Source of the DNA: Larix kaempferi
Lineage: Eukaryota > Streptophyta > Pinopsida > Pinales > Pinaceae
Direction of reading: 5' to 3'
Assembly (NCBI GenBank): GCA_027924585.1
Contig: BSBM01000965.1
Coordinates: forward strand, 2,108,001 to 2,172,000
DNA length: 64,000 bases
Shown in pieces: positions 11,085 to 23,172 of this stretch (position 1 is the first letter of the stretch; the number at the start of each line of letters is the position of its first letter). The translations under genes and the position numbers were made by a program. Under the pieces are notes generated by a model. The model did no database searches and had not been told where the DNA came from. It was given only the letters and a program-made list of their open reading frames with translations.

Positions 11085-13553
11085 ATGGAGGAAGCACTTG
11101 CAGCCATCCAAACCAAACTCCAAGATCTGGATGAAAAATTTCTTAGCCTCCATCTTCAGCATTCAGCCATGAACAATAACCGACAGCAAGAATCTTCTGC
11201 AGCTAATGGGTTCTCTTATTCCAGCACTTTTCGTGGTATGAAGCTTGAATTTCCTCGCTTCAATGGTACTGATCGGACTGGATGGATCTATCGTGCAGAA
11301 TAGTATTTCATTCTACATAATACTTTTGATGTCCAAAAAGTTCCACTTGCATCCTTTCATTTGGAATAGGAATCCCTTCAATGGTACCGTTGGTACATCA
11401 AGGCTCATGACAAGCCAAAATGGACAGATTTTTTCCAACTCCTTTTGCAACGATTTGGTCCTAGTGCTTTTGATGACTTCACCGGAGCACTCAATAAACT
11501 TCGTCAAATTGGCACTGTGAGAGAGTATCAGACAGAATTTGAGAAACTAGCCAACCGCACAGAAGGATTGTCTGATGACTTCTACAGGAGTTGTTTTATT
11601 AGTGGTCTTAAGGATGAAATCTGCCCAGAGGTCAAATTGTTCTATCCCAACACAATGATGGAAGCCCTGGGGTTGGCTAAGTTGGCAGAAGACAAGGTTT
11701 CCACCCAACAACGCTCCAAACCCACTTTTGTTCCCTTCCGAAATATGGATTCTCAATGACCTCCCATCTCGCCAGCTCCTCGACTAACTCTTATCAAGCA
11801 TTTGTCTGAAAAAGAGATGCAGGCACACAGAGAAAAAGGGCTTTGTTATAATTGTGATGAAAACTTCACTCGGGGACATAGATGTGTTCAACAAAAGATC
11901 TATCTCTTGGATGTGGATTCTCCGCTCGCCTCTGAAGTTGGTGAAGAAGCTCCAGATACACCGGATGATCAGGTCAACATTCAGAAGCCGCCTATTGACT
12001 TCCCATCTCAGGAAGACCACCTAGAGATATCTCTCCATGCTTTATTCGGCGTCACTAACCCCCAAACAATGCAGGTCCAGAGTTACTTCAAGAAGCTTCC
12101 TCTTACAATACTCATTGATTCTGGTAGCACTCATAACTTCATTGACCCTTGGATCACCAAACATGCTGATTGTTTTGTCCATCCTTGCTCCAACTTTGAA
12201 GTCATGGTTGCCAATGGGGGAACCTTACCTTGCAAGGAAAAGTGTCACAATGTGCGTATCTCTTTGGAAGATTATAACCTGCGCTCTGACATGTTTGCAT
12301 TGTCCTTAGGTGGATGTGATGTTGTTTTGTGTGTTCAATGGTTACGCACACTTGGCCCCATCTTATGGGATTTCGCTGAACTTTGGATGCAGTTTTCAGT
12401 CAATGAGACATAACACAAAATTATGGGCTTACAACCAGGGTCTCTCTGCATCATCAGTTCACATCGCCTAGAAAAGATCCTTAAGAAGAATTCACATGGT
12501 GTCATCGCTTAGCTCCATTCCATCCAGATGCATTCACCAACGGTCTCCACTACTTCCTTGGATAGATATGCAGGTGTCTTTGTTGCACCAGTGGGTTTTC
12601 CGCCTTCAAGAGACCTTTCCGGTAAGCATTTAGCTACATCTACATCTCAGCAGGAAATGATGGCTATTTTTCCTGCAGTACAAAAGTGGCAGCCATCCCT
12701 ACTAGGAAATTATTTATGCATCAAGACTGATCTCCAGAGTCTAGAACATTTTCTGGAACAATGGGTCTCCTCACCAGCACACCGGAAATGGGTTATCCAA
12801 CTCATGGGTTATGACTATGCGATCACTTACAAGAAGGGTAAGGATAATATGGTGGCAGATGCTCCTTCTTGCCAATTTGATGACCCAGTTTCTCTTACAG
12901 CTATTTCTCTGCTTGTTCCAAATTGGTTGCAATCTGTTCAGCAAGGCTATCTCTTCTATGAACTCCATGTTTCTTCATCGACAAGGCACTTTGGGTTCCT
13001 CAAAACCTATGACTGGGAACAACGTAACTTCTTTTGGCAGGGACTAAAAATGAAAATTCACCAGATGGTGGTTGAGTGTGATACTTGCTAGGTCAACAAG
13101 GGTGAAACGACACTCCTTTCGGGACTGCTTGAACACTTGCCCATCCCTACACAGATGTGGACAGCTCTTTCTATGGATTTCCTAGAAGCGCTCTAGTAGT
13201 ACAATACCACTTCTAAAAGGACACCATATGAAGCACTGCCATTTCTTTTTCCATATACGCTCAACAACTCCTCAGTTTAGGAAATTGACTCGGTTATTCG
13301 AAACCGTGATTAGATTCTTCTCATTTTGCAAGACAATCTTCACATGGCAAGAATTCAATTGAAACAACAAGCCGATCAACACCATTCTGAGCGCACTTTT
13401 CACGCAGTTGTTATGGTCCTTCTTTGTCTACAGCCTTCCAAGCAATCCTTCCTGAAACTCAAAAGGCGTCAGTGGGCCGGAATGCAACCTGAGGATGCTA
13501 CAGGGGAACCACTCCTTCAGATTCTGCATCAATTTCCACATCTAAAGCTTTGA
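11085..13553 (+). pseudogene. Gag-protease frame without reverse transcriptase
   Basis: Starts at ATG 11085 (MEEALAAIQTKLQDLDEKF) and follows the full-length protein: Gag to about 11760, zinc knuckle CYNCDENFTRGHRC near 11840, protease LIDSGSTHNF near 12110. It then jumps from PPSR to DLSGKHLATS near 12610, removing RT and the first part of RNase H. The integrase zinc finger keeps its CDTC (13077-13088), but the core is cut from SMDFLEAL straight to YNTT. It ends in a chromodomain tail (MQPEDATGEPLLQ). Stops include TAG 11301, TGA near 11757 and TAG near 13090. Compared with the family it lacks five in-frame segments, all shared with copy 1. Confidence 0.88.
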
Positions 13554-13569
13554 GGACAAAGCTTTTTCT

Positions 13570-13582
13570 AAGGGAGAGGGGA
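13570..13582 (+). other. Polypurine tract of copy 2
   Basis: AAGGGAGAGGGGA directly before the 3' LTR; the second-strand primer site of the element. Confidence 0.82.
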
Positions 13583-13987
13583 TGTTAGGAACCCATGTCA
13601 ACCCTTCTATTTACTTTGTTAGTATATTGTTGTTGGACATATATTCTTTGTAAGTCATCCCGTTGTATTTGTTGATCCATAGTTTGTATTATTGTTGTTG
13701 GATGCATATACTTTGTAAGTCATCCCATAGTAATTATTGATCCATATTTTGTATTGGCCCATGGTTTGTATTGACACGTGGTATTGAACCATGGTATTAG
13801 CGCATAGACTTAGTATATAAGTTTGTGTTGAGACCAATGAAGGTACCGTGAAGTTATTTGTATTGAGCTTGCTCAAAGGAGGTTTCCCCCTTGAAGTGGC
13901 TTGCGATCAATATAAAAGTGATTCTGAGTTCTGTTATTTCTATTATTTCGTGTGTTTTCATTAATTAATTATTGCAAGTTCTTCACA
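13583..13987 (+). repeat. 3' LTR of copy 2
   Basis: 405 bp with the same ends as the 5' LTR. It has about 25 substitutions and one 13-bp insertion ('gaaccatggtatt' region) relative to it, counted by eye. Confidence 0.92.
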
Positions 13988-14084
13988 AATGTACCACTAC
14001 TTCTTTTATATATCTAATAAAATATAAAACTAAAATTACAATGAAAAATAATAATTGCAATAATACTAAAAATAAACAATCATT

Positions 14085-14860
14085 ATTTTTATTTTATTTT
14101 ATATTATCATTACTTCCAAGTCCTTTAAAATAAAAATCTCACTTTAATTAAGATGATAGTGGAGTAATTTTGAAATAATAAAAACATTTATATAATTAAT
14201 CTCTAATAAATAAAAATAAATAAATTTAAAAAAGTATCATAAATATAAAAAATAGGAGTGAGATAAAATCATCTTTTGCTATTTTTGTGGTAACATTCTT
14301 CTACAAGCTCGGAATTTAACTTTGTTGATACCATTGGAAAGGTCTTAGCGAGAGCTACAACTTTTGTGTTTTGAGTTTTCCAAGATTCTACACTAATTTT
14401 TCGAGGCGGATATGTTTAGTAACGTATCCACCCGAAAATATCAGTGTGGAATCTAGAAAAACGCAAAACACTAAACTTGTTTCTCTCGTCGAGACCTTTC
14501 CAACGGTACCAAAAGAGTCAAATTACGAGCTTGAAGGAGAAATTTATCTAAAAAATAGTGAAATATTATTTTATCCCTCTCCTATTTTTTATTTATGATA
14601 CTTTTTAAAATTTATTTATTTTTATTTATAATAGATTAATTATTTAAATATTTTTATTATTTAAAATTTACTCCACTATCATCTCAATTAATGTGAGATT
14701 TATATTTTAAAGAGATTAGAAGTAGTGACAATATAAAATACTCTATATTTATTATTTCAAAATTACTCCACTATCATCTTAATTAATGTGAGATTTATAA
14801 TTTAAATAACTTATAAGTAATGATAATATAAATATTCTACATTTATTATTTCAAGTATAT
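14085..14860. repeat. Long imperfect foldback
   Basis: A large palindrome centred near 14410. Left-arm phrases 'agatgatagtggagtaattt', 'ctcggaatttaac' and 'ccattggaaaggtc' return as complements on the right ('ctccactatcatct', 'gtcaaattacgag', 'gacctttccaacgg'). Arms are roughly 300 bp with about 75-80% match. The outermost part of the right arm occurs a second time in tandem (from 14762). The RNA would fold into a long hairpin. Confidence 0.7.
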
Positions 14861-15091
14861 TTATCATATTTTAAGATGAACTTTTCAAAATCTTAACCAA
14901 GGTGAGGTTTATATGAAGTTAGCTATTGTCAAATAAAATTATGACACCTAAGCATCTTTGACTTCTATATGTCCAACTCAACCATAGTGGTTGACCAAAG
15001 TTATTGAAATTCTATTGGTTTGAGAAATCCAACTCATCCATGGCACGTTTTTTTATAAGGCCCATTTTAGACCCCAAATTTCCTCTAATTG

Positions 15092-16897
15092 ATTGATGGT
15101 TTTTAGGATACAACCAGCTACGCATTCGCCCATAATACCAATATAAAACAACATTCACAACACCATGGGAAAAGTTCACATACTGTGTCGTTCCTTTTGG
15201 ATTAAAGAATGGCAATGCTACATTCTAGTGAATAATGGATTATGTTTTCAATGACCTAGCACATATCATTTTTTTCTTCCTTCACAATTTGACCACGAAG
15301 TCAAAGAAAAGAGGTGATCATCTCGTTGATTTGCACACTATCTTTCTAAGGTGTCGTAAGTATAATATTTGATTGAATCCCCTCAACTGTGTATTTTTTG
15401 TCACAGCAAGCTGCCTGGTTGATCGTCTCTCAACAAGGGGTCACTATTGATCCATTAAAGTTCCAAACTATACTTGAACTCTCTCATCCAAGAAGACGAA
15501 TATAGTTACAAAGCGTCCAAGGTAAAGTAATCTTCCTTCGATGCTTTATCCCTGAATAAAAAACTCAAGCCCGTGGTATTCTTCGTCTTCTCAGAAAAGA
15601 TATCCCTGTGCAATAGGATGAACAATCTCAATCATCTTTTAAGGACCTTAAGCAAGCATTAGCATCAATTCCCTTGATCTCCCCACCTGATTTCGATAAG
15701 AACTTCATCCTTTACGTCTCAACATAATTTAGTGTCGTTGTTAGTGTCCTAGTACGTAATGGTGAAGGAAAAAGGGAGCATGTCATTTACTACATTAGAA
15801 AAACATTGTTTGGACCACCTCTCAGCTATAGCCATGATGAATAATTATCTTTGGCAGTTGTACTCTCAGTGCAAAAAATTGTTCCATTATATATTGCTAT
15901 GCAAAACAATAGTGATTACTGACTCCAATCCTATGCAGTACATACTTAGCCAAAGACTCATCAATGACAAGTTTTCACAATGGATCATCATCCTCCAAGA
16001 AATCAATCCTGAGCTAATTACAATCCTCATGACCATCACCACGGGAAATCCCGTAAAATAAAAATTCCTAGATGAACATTTGTTCATCTTAATTAGTGAC
16101 GACCCATGGTATGGATATATCTTGACCTATCCGTGAACCCAAAATTTCACTCCACACTTAACCCATGATGATTGTCACTGCATTCGCCATCAAGCCCCCC
16201 GATACCTCCTCCTAGGAGACATTTTGTATTGATAGGTAATTGACATCATTTTACGTCAAAGCCTCTTTCACAAAGAGGTCAAACAAGTCGTCAATGATTT
16301 CCACAGTGGATCTTCTGGTGGCCACTTACTAGGAATGGACACCACCCAAAAAATACTCTACATCAAGCACTTTTGGCCCTCCCTATTTAAATATTGTGTA
16401 TACGCAGTCAAACACTACACAAATTGTCAATTCTTTTCTTGCAAGACATGAGAACCACCTACCCCATGCCATACAATCATTACCTCTAGCCTATTTTGCA
16501 AGTGGGGAATCATTTTCATGGGGTGTCTCCCCACATCATCTTAAGGCCACAAGTATGCCATTTTTTCCATGGATTACTTCACTAGATGGGCCAAAATGAT
16601 GCCTACCTTTAACTACACTGGCACTATAGCTGCATGCTTCTTCCTTAAGCACGTCATATCACACTTTTGCGTACCCAAAAAATTGGTCTCGGATAATAAG
16701 AAGCACTTCCACAATGAGACATTTGAGGACTTTTCAGTGTTGTTAGGATTCAAAACTGGCTTCTCCACAACTTATTACCATCAATCCAATGGCCAATTTG
16801 AAGCAGTAAATAATATCATTAAAATCATGTTCCAATTAATAGTCAATAAGAACAAATCCAATTGGAATCATATAATGTTCTTAGCCCTATGCGAATA
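15092..16897 (+). pseudogene. Old gypsy: RT end, RNase H, integrase
   Basis: Continues the element at 9037-9687. Visible blocks: QYKTTFTTPWEKFTYCVVPF near 15140-15200 (RT); EKHCLDHLSAIAMM, then TDSNPMQYILSQ and NDKFSQWIIILQE at 15790-16005 (RNase H/connection); HSGSSGGHLLGMDTTQKI near 16300 (integrase zinc finger, one cysteine lost). The integrase core follows with MDYFTRWAKMMPTFN at 16569, then VSDNKKHF, then YHHQSNGQFEAVN. The three core acidic residues (MDY, SDN, FEA) are still present. Frameshifts and stops separate the blocks, so no function is expected. At 16897 a Mutator-like element cuts the sequence inside a conserved stretch that resumes after 21974. Confidence 0.8.
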
Positions 16898-19800
16898 GGG
16901 ATAATTTTAAGAACCACCCCAAAATTTATAAGTATAATAAATGGGCGAATCTCCCTGATATGTAGGAAAATTTAAAGGTTATTTTATCAATAATATAATA
17001 TGTATGCACAATGTTTTGGCTAATATTTCATTCTATTATAGAATTTTGTAAAATCTTGGCGAATATTTCATTAAATTATAAGATATTGTAAAATCTTGGT
17101 GAATATTTCACTGAATTTTAAAATATTGTAAAAAATTGGTGAATCTTTCATCGAATTATAAAAATTTGTAACGTCTTGTTGAATATTTGTCCAGGAAGAC
17201 TCAACTTTTGATTCTGCAGATTACTAAGCTATTGAAATAGAAGAGCATTTACCAGATCTCAACTCTAGACTTTCTCGAATCCTAAACTCTTGAATGAGCA
17301 AATGCATGAATGAGCAAAGGAGGCATATATTTATACATTTCACAAATGGTATTAGGTCACTCATGACTAAAAGTCTCTATCAAACACAACTGCACTAACT
17401 AGATTCAGGGAAAGTGGGGACTCCACATGTTATCCCATCCCTTAATGGTTCAACAGACATGCGGGGACCCAAATATTGACAGACCGAAAAATCGATATAT
17501 TTGAAAACTTTACACTGTGGAGTGATTATGGTACCCACCAACCATTATTACAGCGTGGAGTCTTGTCGAGATCCACAACTGTAATATAGTGTATGAATCC
17601 CCAATTAGCTTATTTTCCAAACCTCCCATTTTTAGGCTACCCTCTAAGAAAAAAATAACCTACTTATCTATTTATAGATACAAATACCACTTTTTCCTTT
17701 CTTTTGTTGACAATCAAAATTTGAACTGTCATTTGATTTAGAATTTTGAGAGTTAGTTAGAAACTTGCAAGGGTTATTAGAAATAAGAGCATACACTAAC
17801 AATAATATAAAGCACATTAATGACTACTTTGTTAAGTACTATTTTTTCTTAGATAAATTGAGGTGGTGTCTATATCCATGTCCTTAAAATTTCAAAGGCA
17901 TGCAAAATGTTGTAAAAATAGTTTAGCACGATCATTGAATACAAATGACAAGATATCAAATAGCATAATGTATACATATCAGGTCAACAATGCCTTGTAC
18001 ATAGTATATATATTCATGATGGAAATGAAGCATCATGTTCCAACAAAATTGAATCAGGGCTCAAAATGCCTATATATACCCAAGCTATTATACTCTATAA
18101 ACAATGTTAGAGATCCAAGCCATGAATTAGTATTTCTAATGCAAGAGTGTCAATGAAACTAAACTTGCAGGTCTATCTGATCTTAGCAAACTGTCTCTAA
18201 AATCGGCGATTTCAAAAGATAACCAAAATAAAATCTTCAAATGATTTATTAAACATGATTCTGAATCCTTTTATGGAAACTAACTCTGAGATTCACCATA
18301 CACTTAAAACTTCTCCATAACATACACAATCTATGGATCAATTATCATCTGCATTCGGTTTAACTGAACTTTATAAAACGATTTTCGACAGAGGCTTGTA
18401 ATTAAAGATTCCTAGATCAAATGGAAGTTCAATGCAAATACAAAAGGACCTGTAATAGCCCATGGATTACAAAGGGCGTCTTCAAATACATGCAAATCGG
18501 TCCTTTCTAGGTAGCTTGGTATAAATTCCTTGCTTTTGATAACGCACATCCAACAATTTAAAACACAAGATTATCAGACGTCTCCAAAACTGGAAAACGT
18601 CCTTTCTAGGTAGCTTGGTATAAATTCCTTGCTTTTGATAACGCACATCCAACAATTTAAAACACAAGATTATCAGACGTCTCCAAAACTGGAAAACGTA
18701 TTCCTTCTGGGCAATTTTATTCGAATACCTTCTTCTGAATCATACACAGTTAACAACTTTTAAAGAAAGGGTTTATTCACATTGATCACCAGAATAGAAA
18801 CAAGTTCTCTTTTTTTTTCACTATGAAAAAACCTCGACTGTAACTCCTCCTGTCTGCGTCTTCCTACCTGTCTCCCACCCCTTCTCGACTGATCCTCTAC
18901 TTTATTTTAACTACTCTAACAAACCTTTCCATAGATTTAGGGATTTACTATTTTAGGGATAACTAATCCCTACTAACTAGCAACAACTGACCAGATGGCT
19001 CCAGTCTCCTCGCAGGGAGCTTTTGATAGTCATCTATTCCTACATTGACTCCAAAATTGACAACGGTGCTAACTGTCTACATAATTCAAGTTAATAAACA
19101 TTCAATAAATTATTTTCTCCAAACTCTTAGAGCCACTTTCTCAAGCCACAACATGTGATCAATGCATCACATTGCTGGCTTTTAACTTGACACTCCTGCA
19201 TCAGTTTCTCTGTAAATTATTTGAAGCTCTGTTAATGCAAAGATTGAGATATTGAATATATTGTCTTTGTCTTGATCTAAAGTGTTAATTTGACTTCGTG
19301 AACTTAGCCAAGGGCCCAACTAAAGGAAACGAAGGTCAAAATGCTTTCTTTGTTATTGTTTAAATTTTATGTTATAGTATTTTATAGCCAGTTTTTTAAT
19401 TGCTCTGTTTATGATATCATTTAACTCGTGGTTGCTCATTTTATTTTTGGAATTGGGTCAAGTTTTAGCTAGATTGCGAAGCAGATCTACTCTCGCACTC
19501 TTTCATTTTCACAAGTTTGTTTGATATTCATAGTTGTGTGTTTGTATATGTTCCATATTGAATGAATACTAATCTAGCTAACAATTTCCTATAGGTGTAC
19601 AGTTTTATATGAGTGCTTTCAATAAATCTCAAATAGTATGTTTTGTCAGAGTTTAGTTAAGTTAGATTGCTTGGTTTTATTCCATTGACATCGATGTCAT
19701 TTTCGTACTGTGAATTTCCAGAATTATATGACGACGTCATTCATTTGAAAAAAGGTTTTAAGCAGATATAAAATTCAAGAACAAGAATTTTGCATAATAT

Positions 19801-21973
19801 TTATTTCTTGCTCATACTCATAAACAAGCTACTGATTTCTTACATTCATATATGAGTTGGAACCAATTGAAATTTTAAGAGCGAGTTGTGTTTTTGTTTT
19901 CCTGAGTTAGAATTTAACCATCAGCATTGTTTTAAATTTAATCGTGTGAAGTTTTGATCCAAATTTGAAATGAATGATTGATCAAAGGAGTCTCTTAAGT
20001 GATTTAATTTTAGAAATATTGAGTGCCGAATTGATTCAAAATAAAATGAGCTACAGTCTTGATGCTTTGAATGATTCCAGAAGCTGCTACTCTGCTTTCA
20101 TTTGCAGATTTTTTATTTATTCACAGAATATAATGTTGATTTGGAGTACTTTACGAGCAAACCAATTTGATACCCTATTGGTTATTGGCATTCAAAACCA
20201 AAGTTGCATTTAGTAAATGATTTTGAAGTGTGAATTTCACATAATAGTTTGGTGATTGATTTTTGAAGGTTGATTTTATTTCTTTGCTCTGTATTTTATG
20301 CTTTGGTTTTGATTTAGATTTCTTTTTTTCTTAGTGGATTAATTTTTTAGATTTGCTTGTAGGTATTTAGTCTTTGAATTCATTATTGATTTGATTTCAA
20401 GATTAATTTATGTGTGCTGTATTTGGATATAGTTACTCAATTTTAATAAGTTGCTTTTGCATGCAGATTATGTTGATACTTTGTTAGGTAATTTATTTGG
20501 ATGAATGAATTATTATTTGGAGATTTATTGAGTGAGTTTTTATGTTGATTAAAATTGATGGTTTTAATTTTCTTGAACTTTAACTTTTTGTAGCTTCAAT
20601 CACCAACAGAAATATTTAAGGTCTAACTGGTAAGATATGGCTTCCTCATAGTAGGTTTCATCCATAGGAGTTGAAGTTATCATTTTATCTAACTTTGTTT
20701 TCATTTTTGGTGTGTGTTTGTTGGCATTAAGATTAGGTTATACTAAGCTATATTAGACCTCGAACCTGCACATACAATGTCATCACCTCTAAGTCTACGG
20801 ATCCCGGATGATAATTTCATATCGTAAATACTATTATATATTTAATGTCATAAATATAATCAATGTGCATTCGTTTATATTACAAATGTACCAAACATCA
20901 ACAATAACACACAAAAAATATGAACATACACACTCTCATGAATGCCTTAGGTCTAATAATAATTGTAGGGAAAGATGCTAATAAAAGCATATTTTAAACA
21001 ACTAGGTCAAATTTAGTTTGAATATATAAAAATCACGTGGCATATCTCCATCAAGAGTAGCAGCCACTGAAAACGTATAAATTTCAATTGATGGTTTAAA
21101 CATGAAAAGGAATAAAAGAAATCATATCTTCTAAGCTCTATAATGCTTTCACAAAGCCAAAAGCTCAACAATACTGAATGATTCCTGAGAATAGAGAAAG
21201 CCCTAGAATTCAACAGGCATTAAAAAGAATCCATGATAAAAAAAATCGTGACAAAAGTCATAATCTATTGTAGTTGCAGATAAAAACCATGATAAACAAC
21301 ATATCACGTTAATTGTTGGATAAAAAGCATGATGCGAGTATGTATTCTTTGATAAGTTGCATGTGAGTTATTCCCCTTCAAGACCCGAGATTTCAACAAT
21401 GGATATGTTCTGTGAAGATTAAAATTTCAAGGAAACTAAGAATGAAAAGTGGAATCACATAAACCAGAACCTTCACCCTACAAGTGCAATCCAATGTGGG
21501 TGAACCATGAATCGCTGTAGCTGTTATATAGGACTAAATTTCCCTTGATTTTCCCTTCAATACTGGAAATCTAGGGATCAAACAAGGTATCAACATGAAA
21601 TTGACTAAAAATTTGAGCGAATGCAACTATATGCCTGAATTATAGGGAAAATGGAGGGAGAAATAACACTTGGGATCATCCATTACTGAAAATCAGGGGT
21701 GAAGGAATGATTCCACTAGAATCTCTTTAGAAATCAGGGGCAAAAGATAGATTGGAGGGAGATTTTGCTAGGAAAAAATAGTTTTTATTGTTTTCCTCAT
21801 TGATATATGGGAGGATATTCATTTTGGATTGATTTATTTTCTAATAAATATTGGGAGAATATATTTTAACTGAAAAAAAAAAAACCTTTCCATTTAAGAA
21901 AATAGCCCACTAAATTTTTGTAGTCCCCTTAATTTAGCCCATGGGTGAAATTTAGCCCCTAAAATGATCCATG
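16898..21973. mobile_element. Mutator-like element A (non-autonomous)
   Basis: 5076 bp, flanked by a 10-bp target duplication, TATGCGAATA (16888-16897) and TATGGGAATA (21974-21983), 9 of 10 matching. It interrupts a gypsy integrase whose frame resumes on the other side. Its ends, GGGATAATTTTAAG and (complement) CATGGATCATTTTAG, share a short inverted repeat. About 1.15 kb at each end matches element B (30995-33640) in reverse orientation. Between 18050 and 20855 it carries about 2.8 kb where B has only about 0.25 kb. No transposase is seen. The 9-11 bp duplication is known for Mutator-like elements; assignment rests on that and on structure. Confidence 0.82.
18501..18698. repeat. Perfect 99-bp tandem duplication
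   Basis: Two identical 99-bp units, 18501-18599 and 18600-18698, starting TCCTTTCTAGGTAGC. They lie in the extra segment of Mutator-like element A. Perfect identity implies a recent duplication. Confidence 0.95.
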
Positions 21974-22375
21974 TATGGGAATACCAAAAATCAATTAATA
22001 TTGCCACTGGTTTTACTCCTTTCCATCTTGTTCATGGAGTCAAAGCATTTCTCCCCGTTAAATTTCAAATCCCCACTCTCCAATCAACCATCAAACTACT
22101 ACTGGATAGCCCAGACTTGGAGCAAATACTATTCACCTTGGAGCACCTTGATGAGAAACATCAAGATTTCTTATGGAAGCACGAAGCCATGAAAATCCAT
22201 TCCAAATCCCATTGTGTTCATCCTCGCACCTTTAGCGAGGGTGATTTTGTCCTTGTTTCAAATGCCAAAAAAGACACAAAAAGTTCATGTCTAAATGGAT
22301 GGTCTTGTACATTGTTAAGAAATTATTACGCAAAGGATCATATATACTTAGTGATCCTAATGGAGTTCTATTAGA
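21974..22375 (+). pseudogene. Old gypsy: integrase C-terminal part
   Basis: Resumes the integrase cut at 16897: EYQKSINIATGFTPFHLVHG, then LPVKFQIPTL, and SEGDFVLVSNAKKDTK near 22235, all typical of the part after the catalytic core. The stretch is open for over 130 codons in one frame from 21964 (its first codons belong to the inserted element) and ends at 22372-22374. There is no chromodomain, in contrast with the other gypsies here. Confidence 0.78.
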
Positions 22376-22766
22376 TGGATCGGTGAATGGGATATACTTG
22401 AAATGAGTCTTTTCATAAAGAATTGCACCAATTTTTGGGTATCCTATGAGATGCAAAACCCTTCCCCAAAAGTCAATTGACTTGGGATACCACCCATCCA
22501 TGCAACCATTCTATCACATAGAAACGATACCAACACTAAGTATCTCTATCACACCACTATCAAGATCCATCAAATCATTTAGCACCCCATTTGTATGGTC
22601 ATCACACAAGTATGCTCATCTCTTGCCAAATTTTTGCATTGTCAATACTCTTGTCATAATCTATATTATGTTTGGGTATGTGCTCCACGTGTGCAGGATC
22701 AATAGAAATAAAACACAACTCCACTTTACAACAATGGTGTAGGGACATCAATTAAAGGTATATCAT
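22376..22766 (+). other. Non-coding 3' part of the old gypsy
   Basis: About 390 bp after the integrase remnant, up to the ATCAT target site of the full-length chromovirus. No gene recognised; probably the start of the 3' region. Confidence 0.45.
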
Positions 22767-23141
22767 TGTGAGGCACCTGCAACAATTAATTAACAAGAAT
22801 GCGCGAAATAGCAGAAATGACAGAACTCAGAATCACTTTTGTATTGATCACGGGCCACTTCGAGGGGGCAACCTCCTTTGAGCAAGCTCAATACAAATAA
22901 CTTCATGGTGCCTTCATAGGTCTCAACACACACTTATATACTAATTCTAGGCGCCAATACTATGGGTCGAAACCATGGGCCGTTACAAACTATGGATCAA
23001 CAATACTACGGGCGACTTACAAAGCATATGCGCCAACAACAATAACACAAACTATTGATCAACAAATACTACGGGACGACTTACAAAGCATATGCGTCCA
23101 ATAAAAACATACTAACAAAGTAAAGACATGGGTTCCTAACA
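22767..23141 (-). repeat. 3' LTR of the full-length chromovirus
   Basis: 375 bp; reads TGTGAGGCACCTGC to TTCCTAACA on the plus strand. It differs from the other LTR at two sites only. Confidence 0.95.
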
Positions 23142-23154
23142 TCCCCTCCCCCTT
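23142..23154 (-). other. Polypurine tract
   Basis: TCCCCTCCCCCTT on the plus strand (AAGGGGGAGGGGA in element sense), directly inside the 3' LTR. Confidence 0.85.
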
Positions 23155-23172
23155 GAAAAAAAAGCTTTGTCC

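Larger units (their letters stand above)
9984..13987 (+). mobile_element. Non-autonomous chromovirus (Ty3/gypsy), copy 2
   Basis: Complete at both ends: 5' LTR 9984-10375, primer site 10378-10389, polypurine tract 13570-13582, 3' LTR 13583-13987, and a 5-bp target duplication AATGT at 9979-9983 and 13988-13992. Total 4004 bp, against 6040 bp for the full-length relative. It carries the same in-frame deletions as copy 1. By eye its two LTRs differ by about 25 substitutions plus a 13-bp indel, far more than the full-length element, so it inserted much earlier. It sits inside the TIR element at 9688-15091. Confidence 0.92.
9688..15091. mobile_element. TIR/foldback DNA element, interrupted
   Basis: The ends are inverted repeats of 31 bp with one mismatch: CAATTAGAG at 9688 running to 9718, and its complement 15061-15091 ending CTCTAATTG. 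Removing it rejoins the split gypsy RT exactly ('tatctttt' plus 'attgatggt'), which supports these limits. Without the nested chromovirus (9984-13987 and its TSD) it is about 1.4 kb, has no coding capacity and includes a long foldback at 14085-14860. I cannot read a clear target duplication (three bases at most), so the superfamily is open. Confidence 0.75.
8689..22766 (+). mobile_element. Old Ty3/gypsy element, split by three insertions
   Basis: A plus-strand gypsy of a second type. Its RT start carries KKQGTI.VCTDF and DNFPTPFIDQI, a style common in non-chromodomain plant gypsies such as the Tat/Athila group. Its reading continues in order across gaps: RT start before 9687, RT/RNase H/integrase 15092-16897, integrase end 21974-22375. 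The gaps are exactly the elements at 9688-15091 and 16898-21973, and the full-length chromovirus cuts it at 22766. Its own LTRs were not identified; sequence after 28811 is probably its 3' part. All frames carry stops, so it is old. Confidence 0.75.
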
